From Fusobacteriaceae bacterium UBA2433 (GTDB lineage Bacteria > Fusobacteriota > Fusobacteriia > Fusobacteriales > Fusobacteriaceae): a stretch of 6,378 nucleotides of DNA. The stretch spans positions 1-6,378 of the forward strand of contig DDQV01000085.1 in the NCBI GenBank assembly GCA_002342785.1. The letters are read 5' to 3'. Position 1 is the first letter of the stretch. Each line of letters opens with the position of its first letter. The notes below the pieces were generated by a model, which saw only the letters and a list, made by a program, of their open reading frames with translations, was not told the DNA's origin and did not search any database. The translations under genes were made by a program, and so were the position numbers. Below are positions 5,672 to 6,378 of the stretch, piece by piece.

Positions 5672-5697
5672 AGTCAAAATTTTAAAATATCAATTAA

Positions 5698-6378
5698 TTA
5701 TATCTCTTCTCCACATCTTTTAAGTAATTCTTCCCATCTTCTATCTACTTCTTCTTGCATCTCTAAAATAAGATGTTTGTTTTCTGGTTTAAATAGATGT
5801 TTGAATCTACCTTGAGGTCTTAAAAAATCTTCAATTGGAAGTTTTTTCTTTGGTCTCTGAGTAAGTTTCCAATCTCCGTTAATAACCTCAAAACAAGGCC
5901 AGTAACATGTATCTACAGCTAACTTACAAAGCTCCATAAGTTTTGATTCATCATATCTCCATCCTCTAGGACATGGGGCCATTACGTTCAGGTAAGCTGC
6001 TCCCTTTGTATAGATTGCTTTTTCTGCTTTATCATGTAGATCTTTCATATTACCTAAAAAAGTAGTCTGAGCCGCATATGGAATATGGTGTGCAGCCATT
6101 ATTGCAGCCATATCTTTTCTAGACTGAACCTTTCCATTGCTCACTTTTCCAACGGGAGTTGTTGTTGTGTCTGCAAATCTAGGTGTAGCTGATGATCTTT
6201 GGATACCTGTGTTCATATAGGCTCCATTATCATAACAAACATATACCATGTCATGATTTCTTTCCATTGCACCAGAAAGTGATTGGAATCCTATATCATA
6301 GGTTCCCCCATCTCCACCAAAAGCGATAAATTTATAAGTCTCATTTAATTTTCCTTTTCTCCTAAGAGCATTGTAAGT
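5698..6378 (-). CDS. porB: 2-oxoacid (probably pyruvate):ferredoxin oxidoreductase beta subunit, C-terminal part
   Basis: This subunit binds thiamine pyrophosphate and decarboxylates a 2-oxoacid, passing electrons to ferredoxin and acetyl to CoA in anaerobic metabolism. The window edge cuts the 5' end: 226 residues are visible against roughly 310 for the family. The frame continues upstream of the internal Met codon at 6267 (visible residue 38), so that is not the start. Visible residues 22-24 are GDG and N51 closes the GDG..N cofactor motif, within GGDGGTYDIGFQSLSGA and DNGAYMNTG. C136 lies in APCPRGW, the conserved C-terminal cluster cysteine of these beta subunits. PKKKLPIEDFLRPQGRFKHL is the family C-terminus, complete to EEI. 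The separate beta chain implies the multi-subunit enzyme, not single-chain NifJ. Pyruvate is the default; 2-oxoisovalerate or 2-oxoglutarate cannot be excluded. The alpha, gamma and delta genes should lie beyond the right edge. Confidence 0.92.
   Translation of the reverse strand, partial: TYNALRRKGKLNETYKFIAFGGDGGTYDIGFQSLSGAMERNHDMVYVCYDNGAYMNTGIQRSSATPRFADTTTTPVGKVSNGKVQSRKDMAAIMAAHHIPYAAQTTFLGNMKDLHDKAEKAIYTKGAAYLNVMAPCPRGWRYDESKLMELCKLAVDTCYWPCFEVINGDWKLTQRPKKKLPIEDFLRPQGRFKHLFKPENKHLILEMQEEVDRRWEELLKRCGEEI

Noticed and set aside
5612..5815. A 67-codon + strand open frame, Ser-rich
   Set aside because: It overlaps the conserved C-terminus of the porB-like gene and the pseudogene in antisense; no ribosome site or motif supports it.

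Overview
The window is AT-rich, uses AGA for most arginines and ATA for many isoleucines, and has strong AGGAGG-type ribosome sites. The polynucleotide phosphorylase and the multi-subunit ferredoxin oxidoreductase beta chain have the low-GC anaerobe style seen in Fusobacteriota (Fusobacterium/Cetobacterium-like). This placement is inferred from codon use and general protein resemblance, not from a database search.

Layout: 1-316 is a compact control region for pnp. It holds an extended -10 promoter, a palindrome just upstream of it, a probable 42-codon leader ORF (140-268) and nested stem-loops. 317-2467 is a complete pnp gene on the + strand, closed by a 38-bp perfectly palindromic terminator. 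2570-2926 has no intact gene but holds a small GC-richer structured island and a strong bidirectional hairpin. From 2927 onward all genes lie on the - strand: a complete orphan DUF1016/YhcG-type PD-(D/E)xK nuclease (2927-3973), a YczE/YyaS/YitT-type integral membrane protein (4320-5006), a decayed zinc-ribbon, transposase-like pseudogene ending in an intrinsic terminator (5278-5671), and the 3' two-thirds or so of a 2-oxoacid:ferredoxin oxidoreductase beta subunit (porB-like), which runs off the right edge.

Two conserved housekeeping genes, pnp on the + strand and the porB-like gene on the - strand, converge on a roughly 3.2-kb interval of single-gene transcription units and broken sequence. 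That middle part looks like an accessory pocket: an orphan restriction/repair-type nuclease, a membrane protein of unknown substrate, a dead insertion-sequence-like gene, and hairpins resembling insertion-sequence ends. There is no evidence that the middle genes cooperate. They have separate ribosome sites and gaps above 200 bp.

The most interesting unexplained structure is the pnp leader. One CTCCTATT segment inside the leader ORF can pair with the ribosome site of the leader ORF (12 perfect bp) or with the ribosome site of pnp (8 bp plus two G-U). This suggests a translation-coupled switch or a 5' stability hairpin controlling an RNA-degrading enzyme known in other bacteria to regulate its own mRNA.
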